Assembly (NCBI GenBank): GCA_964615905.1
Contig: CAZTUB010000012.1
Location: 62,001-126,000 of the forward strand
DNA: 64,000 nt
DNA from: DATLMR01 sp964615905
Lineage (GTDB): Bacteria; Acidobacteriota; Blastocatellia; UBA7656
Direction of reading: 5' to 3'
Shown here: positions 32,014-40,158 of the stretch, piece by piece
How positions within the stretch are numbered: position 1 is the first letter of the stretch
Layout of the letters: each line of letters starts with the position of its first letter
The notes under the pieces: model-generated
Told to the model about the DNA's origin: nothing
Database searches by the model: none
Seen by the model: the letters and a program-made list of their open reading frames with translations, nothing else
Made by a program: the position numbers and the translations under genes

Positions 32014-33007
32014 GTTCTCTCCTTTAGCGGTCAAACATGCCGAATTGTATCAGCAGCTACTAAAAGGTGTGGACAACTATCAGCGGCTAGGAAACCGCCT
32101 TATTCAAATTGCCGAGCAAGCACATGCATTGCGTGACTTCGATAAGGTCCGAGAGATGGGCCAAACTCTCTCTATTTTGCCTGTAAAAAGCTTTCAATCG
32201 ACCGGCTATTATTTTTTAGCAATCGCGGCCAATAATTTAGGGAGCGGGAATCAAGAAGAGGCCAGAAGGCTACTTGAGCTTGCGGCAGACTCGGCCCCGA
32301 CTCGATATAAAGCAAAAGCGTGCCTGTCGCTGGCGGCGGTTTCTGCCGATATGGGAGATTATCAATCCGAGCTTTATTACTACAACGAAGTATTAAAAGC
32401 CGATCCGCTAAGCCCTGCGAGCCTGGAAGCCGTACGAGGCATGGCGATCTTTAAAGCCGTCGAAGGGTACCACCATCAGGCCGTGAAAGAGCTTGAGCGG
32501 CTCTTGCCCGTCGTTAAGTATGCCCCGCGCCACATACGCCTCACTTATCTCAATTCTTATGCGGTCGAATTGTCCGAAGTCGGCAGATTGGAAGAAGCCA
32601 GGAACGCTTCGTTGATCGCGGTCACTTCACCAATTGCGCGGGCATACCCGGAGTGGCAAAGGACGTTCGCTGAAGTAAACAAGAAAGCGTCAACCAGGCG
32701 CTCGACGGTCGCCGTCTCCGTGCCTGAGCCCGGCCCCGAAAAAGAGGGCTTTGCCGACAAGCTCCGCAAGTCCCGCCCGAAGGCGGCGGCGTCAAAGCCT
32801 CAGGCCAGGGCGAAAGTATTGGTCTTCCCGAAAAAAGAGAAACCGCTAAATCAAAGCGATACGGCGACGAAAAGCGGCCTGTCGCTGACGCCGCTACAGA
32901 TACTCGGCGTTATATTAAAGGTCGTATTCAAGGACAGGGTTACGGATGAAGAGATAGACCGCGTATGCGCAGTCTACTATGAGGCTATAAGGCGGTATAA
33001 CGAGTAA
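31982..33007 (+). CDS. TPR-like helical repeat protein, unit 3
   Basis: A 341-residue paralogue. Conserved blocks are ELYQQLLKGVDNYQRLGNRLIQIAEQAHALRDFD, EEARRLLELAADSAPTRYKAKACLSLAAVS, LYYYNEVLKADPLSPASLEAVRGMAIF and LTYLNSYAVELSEVGRLEEARNASLIAVTSP. The RRSTVAV motif, a basic rather than Pro/Glu linker (DKLRKSRPKAAASK), VLVFPK and the C-terminal LTPLQILGVILKVVFKDRVTDEEIDRVC module follow. It ends 47 bases before the convergent enoyl-CoA hydratase gene, which closes the array. Confidence 0.8.
   Translation: MIEPTANSLFMFSPLAVKHAELYQQLLKGVDNYQRLGNRLIQIAEQAHALRDFDKVREMGQTLSILPVKSFQSTGYYFLAIAANNLGSGNQEEARRLLELAADSAPTRYKAKACLSLAAVSADMGDYQSELYYYNEVLKADPLSPASLEAVRGMAIFKAVEGYHHQAVKELERLLPVVKYAPRHIRLTYLNSYAVELSEVGRLEEARNASLIAVTSPIARAYPEWQRTFAEVNKKASTRRSTVAVSVPEPGPEKEGFADKLRKSRPKAAASKPQARAKVLVFPKKEKPLNQSDTATKSGLSLTPLQILGVILKVVFKDRVTDEEIDRVCAVYYEAIRRYNE
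32044..32052 (-). promoter_or_regulatory. Extended -10 for the small gene, unit 3
   Basis: The minus strand reads TGATACAAT, identical to unit 1, about 31 bases before the ATG at 32013. It lies in the Leu-Tyr-Gln codons of the TPR gene. Confidence 0.45.
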
Positions 33008-33054
33008 CCGCCCGGCAGTTCATAGCCTTCCCACCGCTCTGACGCGCTCCCCGC

Positions 33055-33825
33055 TTATTTTCTCTTGAGACGCTCGTAAACCTGCGCAAGCCGCTCGCGG
33101 TGCTCATCCGTGTCGAGGCGGCGAATAAAAGTCTCTCCGATCTCTCTGAGCGCCGCATCCGTCTCCATATCTATCAACTCGCGGGTCAACCGTTTTGTCT
33201 CGACGAGCGCCCCCCTCGGCTTTGCGGCCATGACTTCGGCCATCGCGTATGCGCGCGGCATCAACTCTTCCGGCGAGTAGAGGTGATTTACGAGCCCTAT
33301 CCGGTAGGCCTCCTCTGCGGATATGTTCTGCCCCGTCAAAGCAAGCTCTTTCGCTCGCGCAAGCCCAATGGTCTTATAGAGCGGGTGGATGATCTGAGTC
33401 AGCCCCAGGTTGATCTCGGCCTGCCCAAAGACGGCTTCGGTCGACGCGAGCCGGATGTCGCAGAAGGCGGCCAGATCGAACCCGCCCGCGATGGCAGGAC
33501 CGTTTATCGCTCCTATCACCGGCTGAGCGAGCGACCAGACGAGCCGGAACATCTCTGTCACGGTTTCGAGGTAAGCGGTCTTTTCATCGGCGGTCCAGTT
33601 TATGAGCAGCTCCAGGTCGAGCCCCGCGCAGAAGCTGCGGCCCGCGCCCGTCAGCACCAGAACGTTTATCTCAGGGTCCGACCCGGCTTCTCTTAAAGCC
33701 CCGGAGAGCGCCCTGACAAGATCGGGGTGAAGCGAGTTGCTCTTTTCGGGACGGTTCAAGGTCAGGGTCAAAATCTTACCCTTGCGGTCTGCGGTGACAA
33801 GCTGTGCCGTGCGGTCGTCTGTCAT
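33055..33825 (-). CDS. Enoyl-CoA hydratase/isomerase family protein
   Basis: A crotonase-fold protein of 256 residues from the ATG at 33825 (AGGAG ten bases upstream; longer frames have no family match). It has LTLNRPEKSNSLHPDLVRAL, the oxyanion-hole segment GAGRSFCAGLDLE and GPAIAGGFDLAAFCDIRLAS, and the C-terminal AKELALTGQNISAEEAYRIGLVNHLY. Hydratases use two acidic residues; here the position after GGFD may be altered, so an isomerase or other CoA activity is possible. It acts on acyl-CoA in the cytosol. It is a single gene, convergent with the TPR array. Confidence 0.9.
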   Translation of the reverse strand: MTDDRTAQLVTADRKGKILTLTLNRPEKSNSLHPDLVRALSGALREAGSDPEINVLVLTGAGRSFCAGLDLELLINWTADEKTAYLETVTEMFRLVWSLAQPVIGAINGPAIAGGFDLAAFCDIRLASTEAVFGQAEINLGLTQIIHPLYKTIGLARAKELALTGQNISAEEAYRIGLVNHLYSPEELMPRAYAMAEVMAAKPRGALVETKRLTRELIDMETDAALREIGETFIRRLDTDEHRERLAQVYERLKRK

Positions 33826-33973
33826 GACTGCCCTGCTCCTTTTCGATAGCCGTATGTGCGCGCTCGGAGATTCTACATCAAAGGCGGTCAGCGGGGCGAA
33901 GCGCCAATATGAACACGCCACAAGTTTGCCGCGTATAAACAGCTGTGATAAGTTTCAGCGTGGAGGCTCATGG

Positions 33974-34462
33974 ATGTTCTGTCCGAAATGCGGAACCAAT
34001 AACAACCCGGAACAGAAATACTGCCGCCAGTGCGGGCAGCAGCTCACCGCAACGCGAGTCGCGCTCGAAGGCGGTTTCGACCAGGCGCTCGATAAGCTGA
34101 AGAAGGGCGAAAACGCGCTTTCGAGCGGAGTGGTCACGTTCGCGATCTTTTTCTGCATCGCAATCGTCAGCATATTTCTCGGCTCGCTCGACCGCTCGCC
34201 CAACTACGTGTCGGCGCTTATAAACCTTGCGCTCGGCATACTCTTCGGGTTTCCGGCAATCGTGATAGGGCTTCTGCGAATCAGGAGAGCAAACACTCTG
34301 CTCGGCGGCGAGGCGCAGCCGAAAGCCCTTCCGAGTGGTCAAGAGGTGGTCCAGCTTCGGCAGGCTCCGCCTACAGACCCGGCCCTTTCATCCCACCACA
34401 TCCCTACATCCGTGACAGAGCACACGACAATCAACCTGAACCCGCCGGACCAGACTCGATGA
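33974..34462 (+). CDS. Zinc-ribbon membrane protein
   Basis: 162 residues starting MFCPKCGTNNNPEQKYCRQCGQQL, a zinc ribbon with two CxxC pairs. A short helical stretch, two transmembrane segments (VVTFAIFFCIAIVSIFLGS; LINLALGILFGFPAIVIGLL) and a polar Pro/Thr tail follow. GGAGG lies eight bases before the ATG. It has the same ribbon-plus-membrane design as the gene at 28221, with the order of parts changed. The function is unknown. Confidence 0.75.
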   Translation: MFCPKCGTNNNPEQKYCRQCGQQLTATRVALEGGFDQALDKLKKGENALSSGVVTFAIFFCIAIVSIFLGSLDRSPNYVSALINLALGILFGFPAIVIGLLRIRRANTLLGGEAQPKALPSGQEVVQLRQAPPTDPALSSHHIPTSVTEHTTINLNPPDQTR

Positions 34463-34554
34463 TCGACTGCTAAGTCGACGGTTCAAGTTGACAGTCGGGC
34501 GCGCGCGCCCTAGCATTTTGAGCACGAAACCAGATCGAACGGAGAGAATAGAAG

Positions 34555-35787
34555 ATGGCAACGATCCGCCCTTTCCAAGCGCTTCGCCCGGCTAAAGAGG
34601 CCGCGAGCGAAGTCGCGGCAGTGCCTTATGATGTGGTCAACACGACAGAAGCGCGCGAGCTTGCCCAGGCGAGCCCGCTAAACTTCCTGCACGTCTCGCG
34701 CCCTGAGATAGGCTTGCCCGACGACACGGACCCTTATTCGGATGAGGTCTACCGCCGTGGGGCAGAGAACTTTGAGAAACTGCGGCAGACGGCCCCGCTT
34801 CTGGTCGAGGGCGCGCCGAGCCTGTACGTATACGCGCTGCGCATGGGCGACCACACGCAGGTCGGCATCGCCGCCTGTTGCTCCGTCGATGAGTACGACC
34901 GCGACATAGTAAGAAAACACGAGCGCACTCGCAAAGATAAAGAAGACGACCGCACCCGCCACATACTAACGCTGAGAGCGCAGACGGGACCCGTCTTTCT
35001 CACATACAGGGGCCGCGCCCGTGTAGACATGCTCGTCCAGGAGGCTCAGGCGACCGAGCCGCTCTATTCGATCACCGCGCCCGACGGCGTCGAGCATACC
35101 ATCTGGCGCGTGAGTGACCAGGCCGCCTCACAACTTGTCGCGGAGTTTGAAGCCGTCCCGCTCGTATACATTGCCGACGGTCACCACAGGGCCGCGAGCG
35201 CGAGCCGCGCCGCCGCGCAGCTTAAATCCGAAAACCCCGATCACACGGGCAGCGAAGAGTACAACTTCTTCCTCGCGGTCCTCTTCCCCGCCGACCAGCT
35301 TCGCATCCTTCCTTACAACCGCACGGTTAAAGATTTGAACGGGCTCTCGACCGGCGACTTTTTAAAAGCCGTTTCCGAAAAGTTCACCGTCACCGAATCG
35401 GCCGAGCCTGAGCCGCGCGCACGCGGTCATATAAGCATGTACCTGGACGGCCGCTGGTACGGGCTGGAAGCCGCCCGCGCAACTGTTGACGCGTCGGACC
35501 CTATACGGTCGCTCGATGTGAGCCTGCTTCAAGAGCGCGTGCTCGATCCGCTTCTGGGGATAAAAGATGTGCGCACGGATAAGCGCATAGATTTCGTGGG
35601 CGGCATACGCGGGACGAGGGCGCTTGAGCAAGCGGTCGCAAGCGGCAAGGCTGCCGTGGCCTTCTCGCTATACCCGGTCACGGTCGAGCAACTGATGGCC
35701 GTATCCGACGCGAACGAGATCATGCCGCCGAAATCGACCTGGTTCGAGCCCAAGCTGCGCGACGGCCTGTTGAGCCACCTGATCTAA
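34555..35787 (+). CDS. DUF1015 family protein
   Basis: A 410-residue member of DUF1015. It begins MATIRPFQALRPAKEAASEVAAVPYDVVN, the family signature, with KHERTRKDKEDDRTRHI and YIADGHHRAASASRAA, in which DGHHR is the most conserved box. The biochemical role is not settled; the family is frequently encoded beside serA and serC in diverse bacteria, as here (40159 and 41416), suggesting a part in serine or phosphonate-type metabolism. The ribosome site is GGAGAGAA. Confidence 0.9.
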   Translation: MATIRPFQALRPAKEAASEVAAVPYDVVNTTEARELAQASPLNFLHVSRPEIGLPDDTDPYSDEVYRRGAENFEKLRQTAPLLVEGAPSLYVYALRMGDHTQVGIAACCSVDEYDRDIVRKHERTRKDKEDDRTRHILTLRAQTGPVFLTYRGRARVDMLVQEAQATEPLYSITAPDGVEHTIWRVSDQAASQLVAEFEAVPLVYIADGHHRAASASRAAAQLKSENPDHTGSEEYNFFLAVLFPADQLRILPYNRTVKDLNGLSTGDFLKAVSEKFTVTESAEPEPRARGHISMYLDGRWYGLEAARATVDASDPIRSLDVSLLQERVLDPLLGIKDVRTDKRIDFVGGIRGTRALEQAVASGKAAVAFSLYPVTVEQLMAVSDANEIMPPKSTWFEPKLRDGLLSHLI

Positions 35788-35870
35788 CATCGCGCAGGGG
35801 TTGTAAGAAACGCCTGTTGTAAAAAAACGTCAAAAGCGTCACGGCGTTGCAAAAGCTGCCGCCGGGCGTG

Positions 35871-35900
35871 TTCTACTTTGCGTGCAGGTCGATCTATAAT
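35871..35900 (+). promoter_or_regulatory. Candidate promoter with consensus -10
   Basis: A perfect TATAAT at 35895-35900 lies 35 bases before the TTG start at 35936. The -35 region 18 bases upstream (TTCTAC) is poor. The -10 quality and position make it a likely start for the SMP-30-like gene. Confidence 0.4.
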
Positions 35901-35935
35901 CCCCGGTCCGCGACGAGCACAGGAAGGAGCGCGCA

Positions 35936-37222
35936 TTGTTTAAGACCTTATCTCTCTTACTGATCCTGACTCTTACACCCACAGCCTTTTCGCAGGAGAC
36001 AGAGAATCGTTCGTGGCTCAATTACTGGCAGCAGGCGGCCAATGCACATAAAAAACAAGACTACTCCGCCTTTCTCACAAACGCCGAGATGGTGTCAAAG
36101 ACCGGCCCGAAAAGCCACCCGACGCTCCTTTTCTTGCTGGCGCGTGCTTACAGCCTCGCGGGTAAGAAGACAGAAGCCGTCGCGACGCTCGAACGCATTG
36201 CAGGCCTGGGGCTGACCGTAGACGCGCGCGCGAGCGCAGATTTTAAGAGCTTGAGCGAGTCGGCTGAGTTCGAGCGCGCGGTCGTAAAGCTCAACGCCAA
36301 CCGCGCTCCCGTCATCGGCGGCACCACCGCGTTTACGCTTTCGGAAAAAGACCTGACGCCCGAAGGGATCGCTTACGACCCGGAGGGCAAAAAGTTTTAC
36401 GTCGGGAGCATGTACAAGGCGAAGATAGTCAGCATAGACGCAAAAGGCAATGTTCGCGACTTCACAACCGAAGGTCAAGACGGCCTGACAGGCGTTTTAG
36501 GGATGAGGGTTGACGCACGCCGCAGAATACTCTGGGTCAACACCGTGGTCCTGCCCCAGATGAGAGGGTTTAAAAAAGAGAATGACGGCATCTCCGCCGT
36601 GCACAAGTACGACCTCAACACAGGCAAGTTTATAAAGCGGTACGTGCTCGATAACAAGCCCGCCCCGCACCTGTTAAACGATATAGCCGTTCGCTCGAAC
36701 GGCGACCTGTTTATCACCGACAGCGCGGCCGCTGAAATCTACACGATACGCGCCAGCGAAGACACGCTTGAGCCTTTCTTGAAACTCGACCAGTATCTCT
36801 ACCCGAACGGAATAACACTGTCGGACGACGAGAAGCACCTGTTTGTGGCGGACTTCGCAGGCATCAACATCGTCGATATTGAAAAGCGCACAAGGACGCG
36901 GCTCGGCTACCCTGAGACGACTACTGTCTCAGGCATCGACGGGTTATACTTTTACCGCGACAGCCTGGTGGCGGTCCAAAACGGTCACGAACCGGCTCGC
37001 GTAATTCGCTTCCACCTGTCGCCGTCGCGCGACAGCGTTACGCGCGCGGAGGTGATCGAGTCGAGCCACCCCGCTTACAGCATACCGACCACGGGCGCGA
37101 TAGCGGAGGGCTCTTTTTATTACATAGCCAACTCGCAAATGAGAAGCTTTGACGCGTCGGGCGCGATCTTTCCACTCGAAAAGCTGAAACCGGTCGTTAT
37201 CCTGAAAGTACCCCTCCGATGA
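35936..37222 (+). CDS. Secreted SMP-30/gluconolactonase-like beta-propeller protein
   Basis: An exported propeller protein of 428 residues, starting at TTG behind AGGAAGGAG, with a signal peptide (FKTLSLLLILTLTPTAFSQ). A short TPR-like helical part (residues 25-110, LLFLLARAYSLAGKKTEAVATLERIAG) precedes the SMP-30/NHL propeller (LTPEGIAYDPEGKKFYVGSMYKAKI, LLNDIAVRSNGDLFITDSAAAEIY, LYPNGITLSDDEKHLFVADFAGI). The Glu, Asn and Asp residues of the lactonase metal site appear present (PEGIAY, LNDIAV, YPNGI). It may hydrolyse a lactone or simply bind a ligand. Confidence 0.8.
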   Translation: MFKTLSLLLILTLTPTAFSQETENRSWLNYWQQAANAHKKQDYSAFLTNAEMVSKTGPKSHPTLLFLLARAYSLAGKKTEAVATLERIAGLGLTVDARASADFKSLSESAEFERAVVKLNANRAPVIGGTTAFTLSEKDLTPEGIAYDPEGKKFYVGSMYKAKIVSIDAKGNVRDFTTEGQDGLTGVLGMRVDARRRILWVNTVVLPQMRGFKKENDGISAVHKYDLNTGKFIKRYVLDNKPAPHLLNDIAVRSNGDLFITDSAAAEIYTIRASEDTLEPFLKLDQYLYPNGITLSDDEKHLFVADFAGINIVDIEKRTRTRLGYPETTTVSGIDGLYFYRDSLVAVQNGHEPARVIRFHLSPSRDSVTRAEVIESSHPAYSIPTTGAIAEGSFYYIANSQMRSFDASGAIFPLEKLKPVVILKVPLR

Positions 37223-37299
37223 AATAGACACCCTTCCCCAAGCATGGCATATTAGCTAATCGCTAAAGGTTCAACTCATCTCAGGAAGGGGAAATCGCT

Positions 37300-38700
37300 T
37301 TGAACAGAATCAACCGCCGCAAATTCCTCTACAGCAGTGCGCTTGCCGGGGGCGGGTTTGCATTCACCGGGCTTATAGCGCGCGCAGAGCTTGTCGCTTC
37401 AAATAGCCGCAGCCTCGTCGCCACCAAAGGGACGGGCGCGTATGGAGCGCTCCGCCCGCTTGCGTCAAAGAACACCAGCGAGACGTTTCTCGCCCTGCCC
37501 GAAGGCTTTCAATATAACGTCCTGGGCAAGACCGGCTCGATGATGTCGGACAACAACCCGACGCCCGCGCGTCACGACGGCATGGCGGCCTTTGCGGGGA
37601 AAGACAAGACCATACGGCTCGTTCGCAACCAGGAGGTGAACAACCGCATCGCGGCGGTCGGGAAGGCGTTCGGCAACAAAGAGGCGGCCTATGACCCGCA
37701 GGCTAACGGCGGGACCACGACGCTTGTAATAGACCCGAAGACGCGCGAGATCATAAAGAGTTTCGCGTCCTTGAGCGGCACGCTGCAAAACTGCGCGGGC
37801 GGCCCGACGCCGTGGGGGTCGTGGGTAACGTGCGAAGAGTCAGTGCTCGGCAAGCCTGAGATAAAAGACGCGGACGGCAAAGTGATCGGCGGCGGGTTTG
37901 CCAAAAGCCACGGCTACTGCTTCGAGGTCATGGCGAGCGCCGACCACCAGGCCCCCGCCGTCCCGCTCAAAGACATGGGCCGGTTTGTCCACGAAGCCAT
38001 AGCGGTCGATCCCGCGACAGGCATAGTCTACGAGACGGAAGATTTTTCACCCGGCGGCTTCTACCGCTTTATACCAAAGAGGCGCGGCAAGCTTGCCGAG
38101 GGCGGGCGGCTTGAGATGCTCGCCGTCAAGAATCAGCAGAAGTACGACACGCGAAGAGGCCAGAAAGTCGGCGTCTCTCTGCCCGCAGTCTGGGTCAAGA
38201 TAAACGACCCCGACCCGACTTCAGCCGACACCGATCCGTCGGCGGTTTACAAACAGGGGCTCGAAAAAGGCGGCGCGACTTTTGCCCGGCTCGAAGGATG
38301 CTGGGCCGGAAACGGGCGCATATACTTCACGTCGACATCGGGCGGCGACAAGCTGCTGGGCCAGGTCTGGGAGTACCGCCCGCAAGGCTCATCCGAAGGA
38401 CAGCTTACGCTGATCTTCGAATCGACAAGCGCCGAGCTGCTCGACGGCCCCGACAACATCTGCGTAAGCCCTCGCGGCGGGCTTGTCGTATGCGAAGACG
38501 GGCGCATGGATAATTATATTCGCGGGCTCACGCGAGCGGGCCAGATATTCGACCTCGCAAAGAACATCATCCCCGGCGCTGAAAGAAACGAGTTTGCCGG
38601 GGCCACCTACAGCCCAGACGGCGAGACGCTTTTCGTAAACATTCAAACGCCGGGCATCACCTTTGCCATCTGGGGGCCGTGGAACGACGGCGCGCTTTAA
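37300..38700 (+). CDS. phoX: PhoX-type (DUF839) alkaline phosphatase, Tat-exported
   Basis: A 466-residue PhoX family protein. It starts at TTG after TCAGGAAGGGG. The twin-arginine signal (INRRKFLYSSALAGGGFAFTGL) fits export of a folded metal enzyme. The propeller has the family texts GGPTPWGSWVTCEESV, HGYCFEV, RFVHEAIAVDPATGIVYETEDF and GCWAGNGRIYFTSTSGGDK. PhoX uses calcium and iron to release phosphate from esters outside the cytoplasm. No PHO-box-like repeat is visible upstream. Confidence 0.85.
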   Translation: MNRINRRKFLYSSALAGGGFAFTGLIARAELVASNSRSLVATKGTGAYGALRPLASKNTSETFLALPEGFQYNVLGKTGSMMSDNNPTPARHDGMAAFAGKDKTIRLVRNQEVNNRIAAVGKAFGNKEAAYDPQANGGTTTLVIDPKTREIIKSFASLSGTLQNCAGGPTPWGSWVTCEESVLGKPEIKDADGKVIGGGFAKSHGYCFEVMASADHQAPAVPLKDMGRFVHEAIAVDPATGIVYETEDFSPGGFYRFIPKRRGKLAEGGRLEMLAVKNQQKYDTRRGQKVGVSLPAVWVKINDPDPTSADTDPSAVYKQGLEKGGATFARLEGCWAGNGRIYFTSTSGGDKLLGQVWEYRPQGSSEGQLTLIFESTSAELLDGPDNICVSPRGGLVVCEDGRMDNYIRGLTRAGQIFDLAKNIIPGAERNEFAGATYSPDGETLFVNIQTPGITFAIWGPWNDGAL

Positions 38701-38716
38701 TCACGGGCTGGCAGGC

Positions 38717-38746
38717 AGGACTGAGCGATGAGGACAGGGGACTGAG
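38717..38746. repeat. Single-arm heptamer-type repeat (GGACTGA variant)
   Basis: AGGACTGAG, GATGAGGAC and GGGGACTGAG follow each other between the PhoX and acetate kinase genes, resembling the left flank of repeat 1 at 7449. No complementary right arm is present, so this looks like a decayed or half element. Confidence 0.4.
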
Positions 38747-38811
38747 TATCGAGGTCAGGCTTCATATCAGCTCCGATGAAGCCACTCAGCCTTTATCACT
38801 CTCGCAAGGCT

Positions 38812-40059
38812 ATGAACGTACTCGTACTCAATTGCGGCAGCTCCTCGGTCAAGTTCCAGTTGATCCGAACGAGCCTCGACCATATAGCCGCCAATACGGA
38901 CGAGAGGCTTGCGCGCGGGCTGATTGAGCGAATAGGCGGCGAGGCCATAATGACCCTGGAGGTCGAAGGGCGCGAAAAGCAGCGGCTGGCCGCTCCGCTC
39001 CGCGACATTCGAGCCGCGGTCGATTTCATAATCCGATGGGCGTCCGCGCCCGAAAGCGGCATCAACCACATCGCAAGCATCGCAGATATTCAGGCAGCGG
39101 GCCACCGAGTCGTACACGGAGGCGAGCGGTTCACGCACTCCGTCTTGATAACAGACGAAGTGATTCGCGGCATAGAAGGCTGCATAGACCTTGCGCCGCT
39201 TCATAATCTCGCAAACATCAACGGCATACTGGCTGCGCGCGAGCTATTCGGCGCGGGGCTGCCGCAGGTCGCCGTCTTCGACACGGCGTTCCACCAGACG
39301 ATGCCCGAACGCGCATTCCTTTACGCGCTCCCTTACCAGCTCTACCGCCGCCACCGCATACGCCGCTACGGCTTTCACGGCACGTCGCATCGTTATGTGG
39401 CCTATCGCTATCGCCAGATTCGAGCCGCAGAGCGCGCGGCCACAAACATCATCACGCTGCACCTTGGCAACGGCTGCTCTGTCGCGGCCATCCGAAACGG
39501 CGATTCGGTAGAAACGTCTATGGGCATGACCCCGCTTGAAGGGCTGGTCATGGGCACGCGTTCGGGCGACATCGACCCGGCCATAGTCGATTTTCTGGCG
39601 GGCAAAGAGGGGCTCTCTTCGCAGCAGGTCGAGACGCTTCTGAACACACAGTCGGGGCTGATCGGCATATCGGGGCTCACTAACGACATGCGCGAGCTAC
39701 TCGACGAAGCCCGCGAGAATAATGACCGTCGCGCGCGGCTCGCCATAGAGATATTCTGCTACCGCGCTCGAAAGTACATCGGCGCGTACCTTGCCGCGAT
39801 GAACGGCGCGGACGCGATTGTCTTCACAGGCGGGATCGGCGAGAACTCTTCCGAGGTGCGCGCGTTGATCTCGGACGATCTCGCGTGGCTTGGGCTTGAG
39901 CTTGACCCTGCGCTCAACCTTGAGATGGTCGGCGGGCGCGAAGGATTGATAAGCGCGACAGGCTCGCGGCTTGCGGCCTATGTTATCCCGACCGACGAGG
40001 AGATGCTGATCGCCCGCGACACGGTGCGCTCGGTCCTCGGCGTTGCGCAACGGTTTTGA
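38812..40059 (+). CDS. ackA: Acetate kinase
   Basis: Interconverts acetate plus ATP and acetyl phosphate plus ADP in the cytosol. It is 415 residues from the ATG at 38812 (MNVLVLNCGSSSVKFQL, the typical family start; an in-frame ATG 12 codons earlier is less likely). It carries the nucleotide motif HLGNGCSVAAI, the TRSGDIDPAIVDFL segment and VFTGGIGENSSEVR. A phosphotransacetylase gene, its usual partner, is not next to it. The gene lies between phoX and serA without obvious operon logic. Confidence 0.95.
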   Translation: MNVLVLNCGSSSVKFQLIRTSLDHIAANTDERLARGLIERIGGEAIMTLEVEGREKQRLAAPLRDIRAAVDFIIRWASAPESGINHIASIADIQAAGHRVVHGGERFTHSVLITDEVIRGIEGCIDLAPLHNLANINGILAARELFGAGLPQVAVFDTAFHQTMPERAFLYALPYQLYRRHRIRRYGFHGTSHRYVAYRYRQIRAAERAATNIITLHLGNGCSVAAIRNGDSVETSMGMTPLEGLVMGTRSGDIDPAIVDFLAGKEGLSSQQVETLLNTQSGLIGISGLTNDMRELLDEARENNDRRARLAIEIFCYRARKYIGAYLAAMNGADAIVFTGGIGENSSEVRALISDDLAWLGLELDPALNLEMVGGREGLISATGSRLAAYVIPTDEEMLIARDTVRSVLGVAQRF

Positions 40060-40158
40060 ACAGCTCTCGGCCAGTGTTGAGAGAAGGTGCGTGTTGAGAA
40101 TATACTATCTGTTTCCGATGAACAGGCCGACGACGACCGACTACAGGAGCTAGAGAAG

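Noticed and set aside
29014..33007. A type I toxin-antitoxin array (small hydrophobic peptide plus antisense RNA)
   Set aside because: Kept only as an alternative: the peptides have cleavable signal peptides and a conserved polar CxC core, and the antisense strand leads into a large conserved TPR gene, unlike ibs/sib or ldr loci.
28916..33007. An insertion sequence or transposon as the cause of the threefold repeat
   Set aside because: No transposase, terminal inverted repeats or target duplications are visible; divergence between copies indicates old tandem gene duplication.
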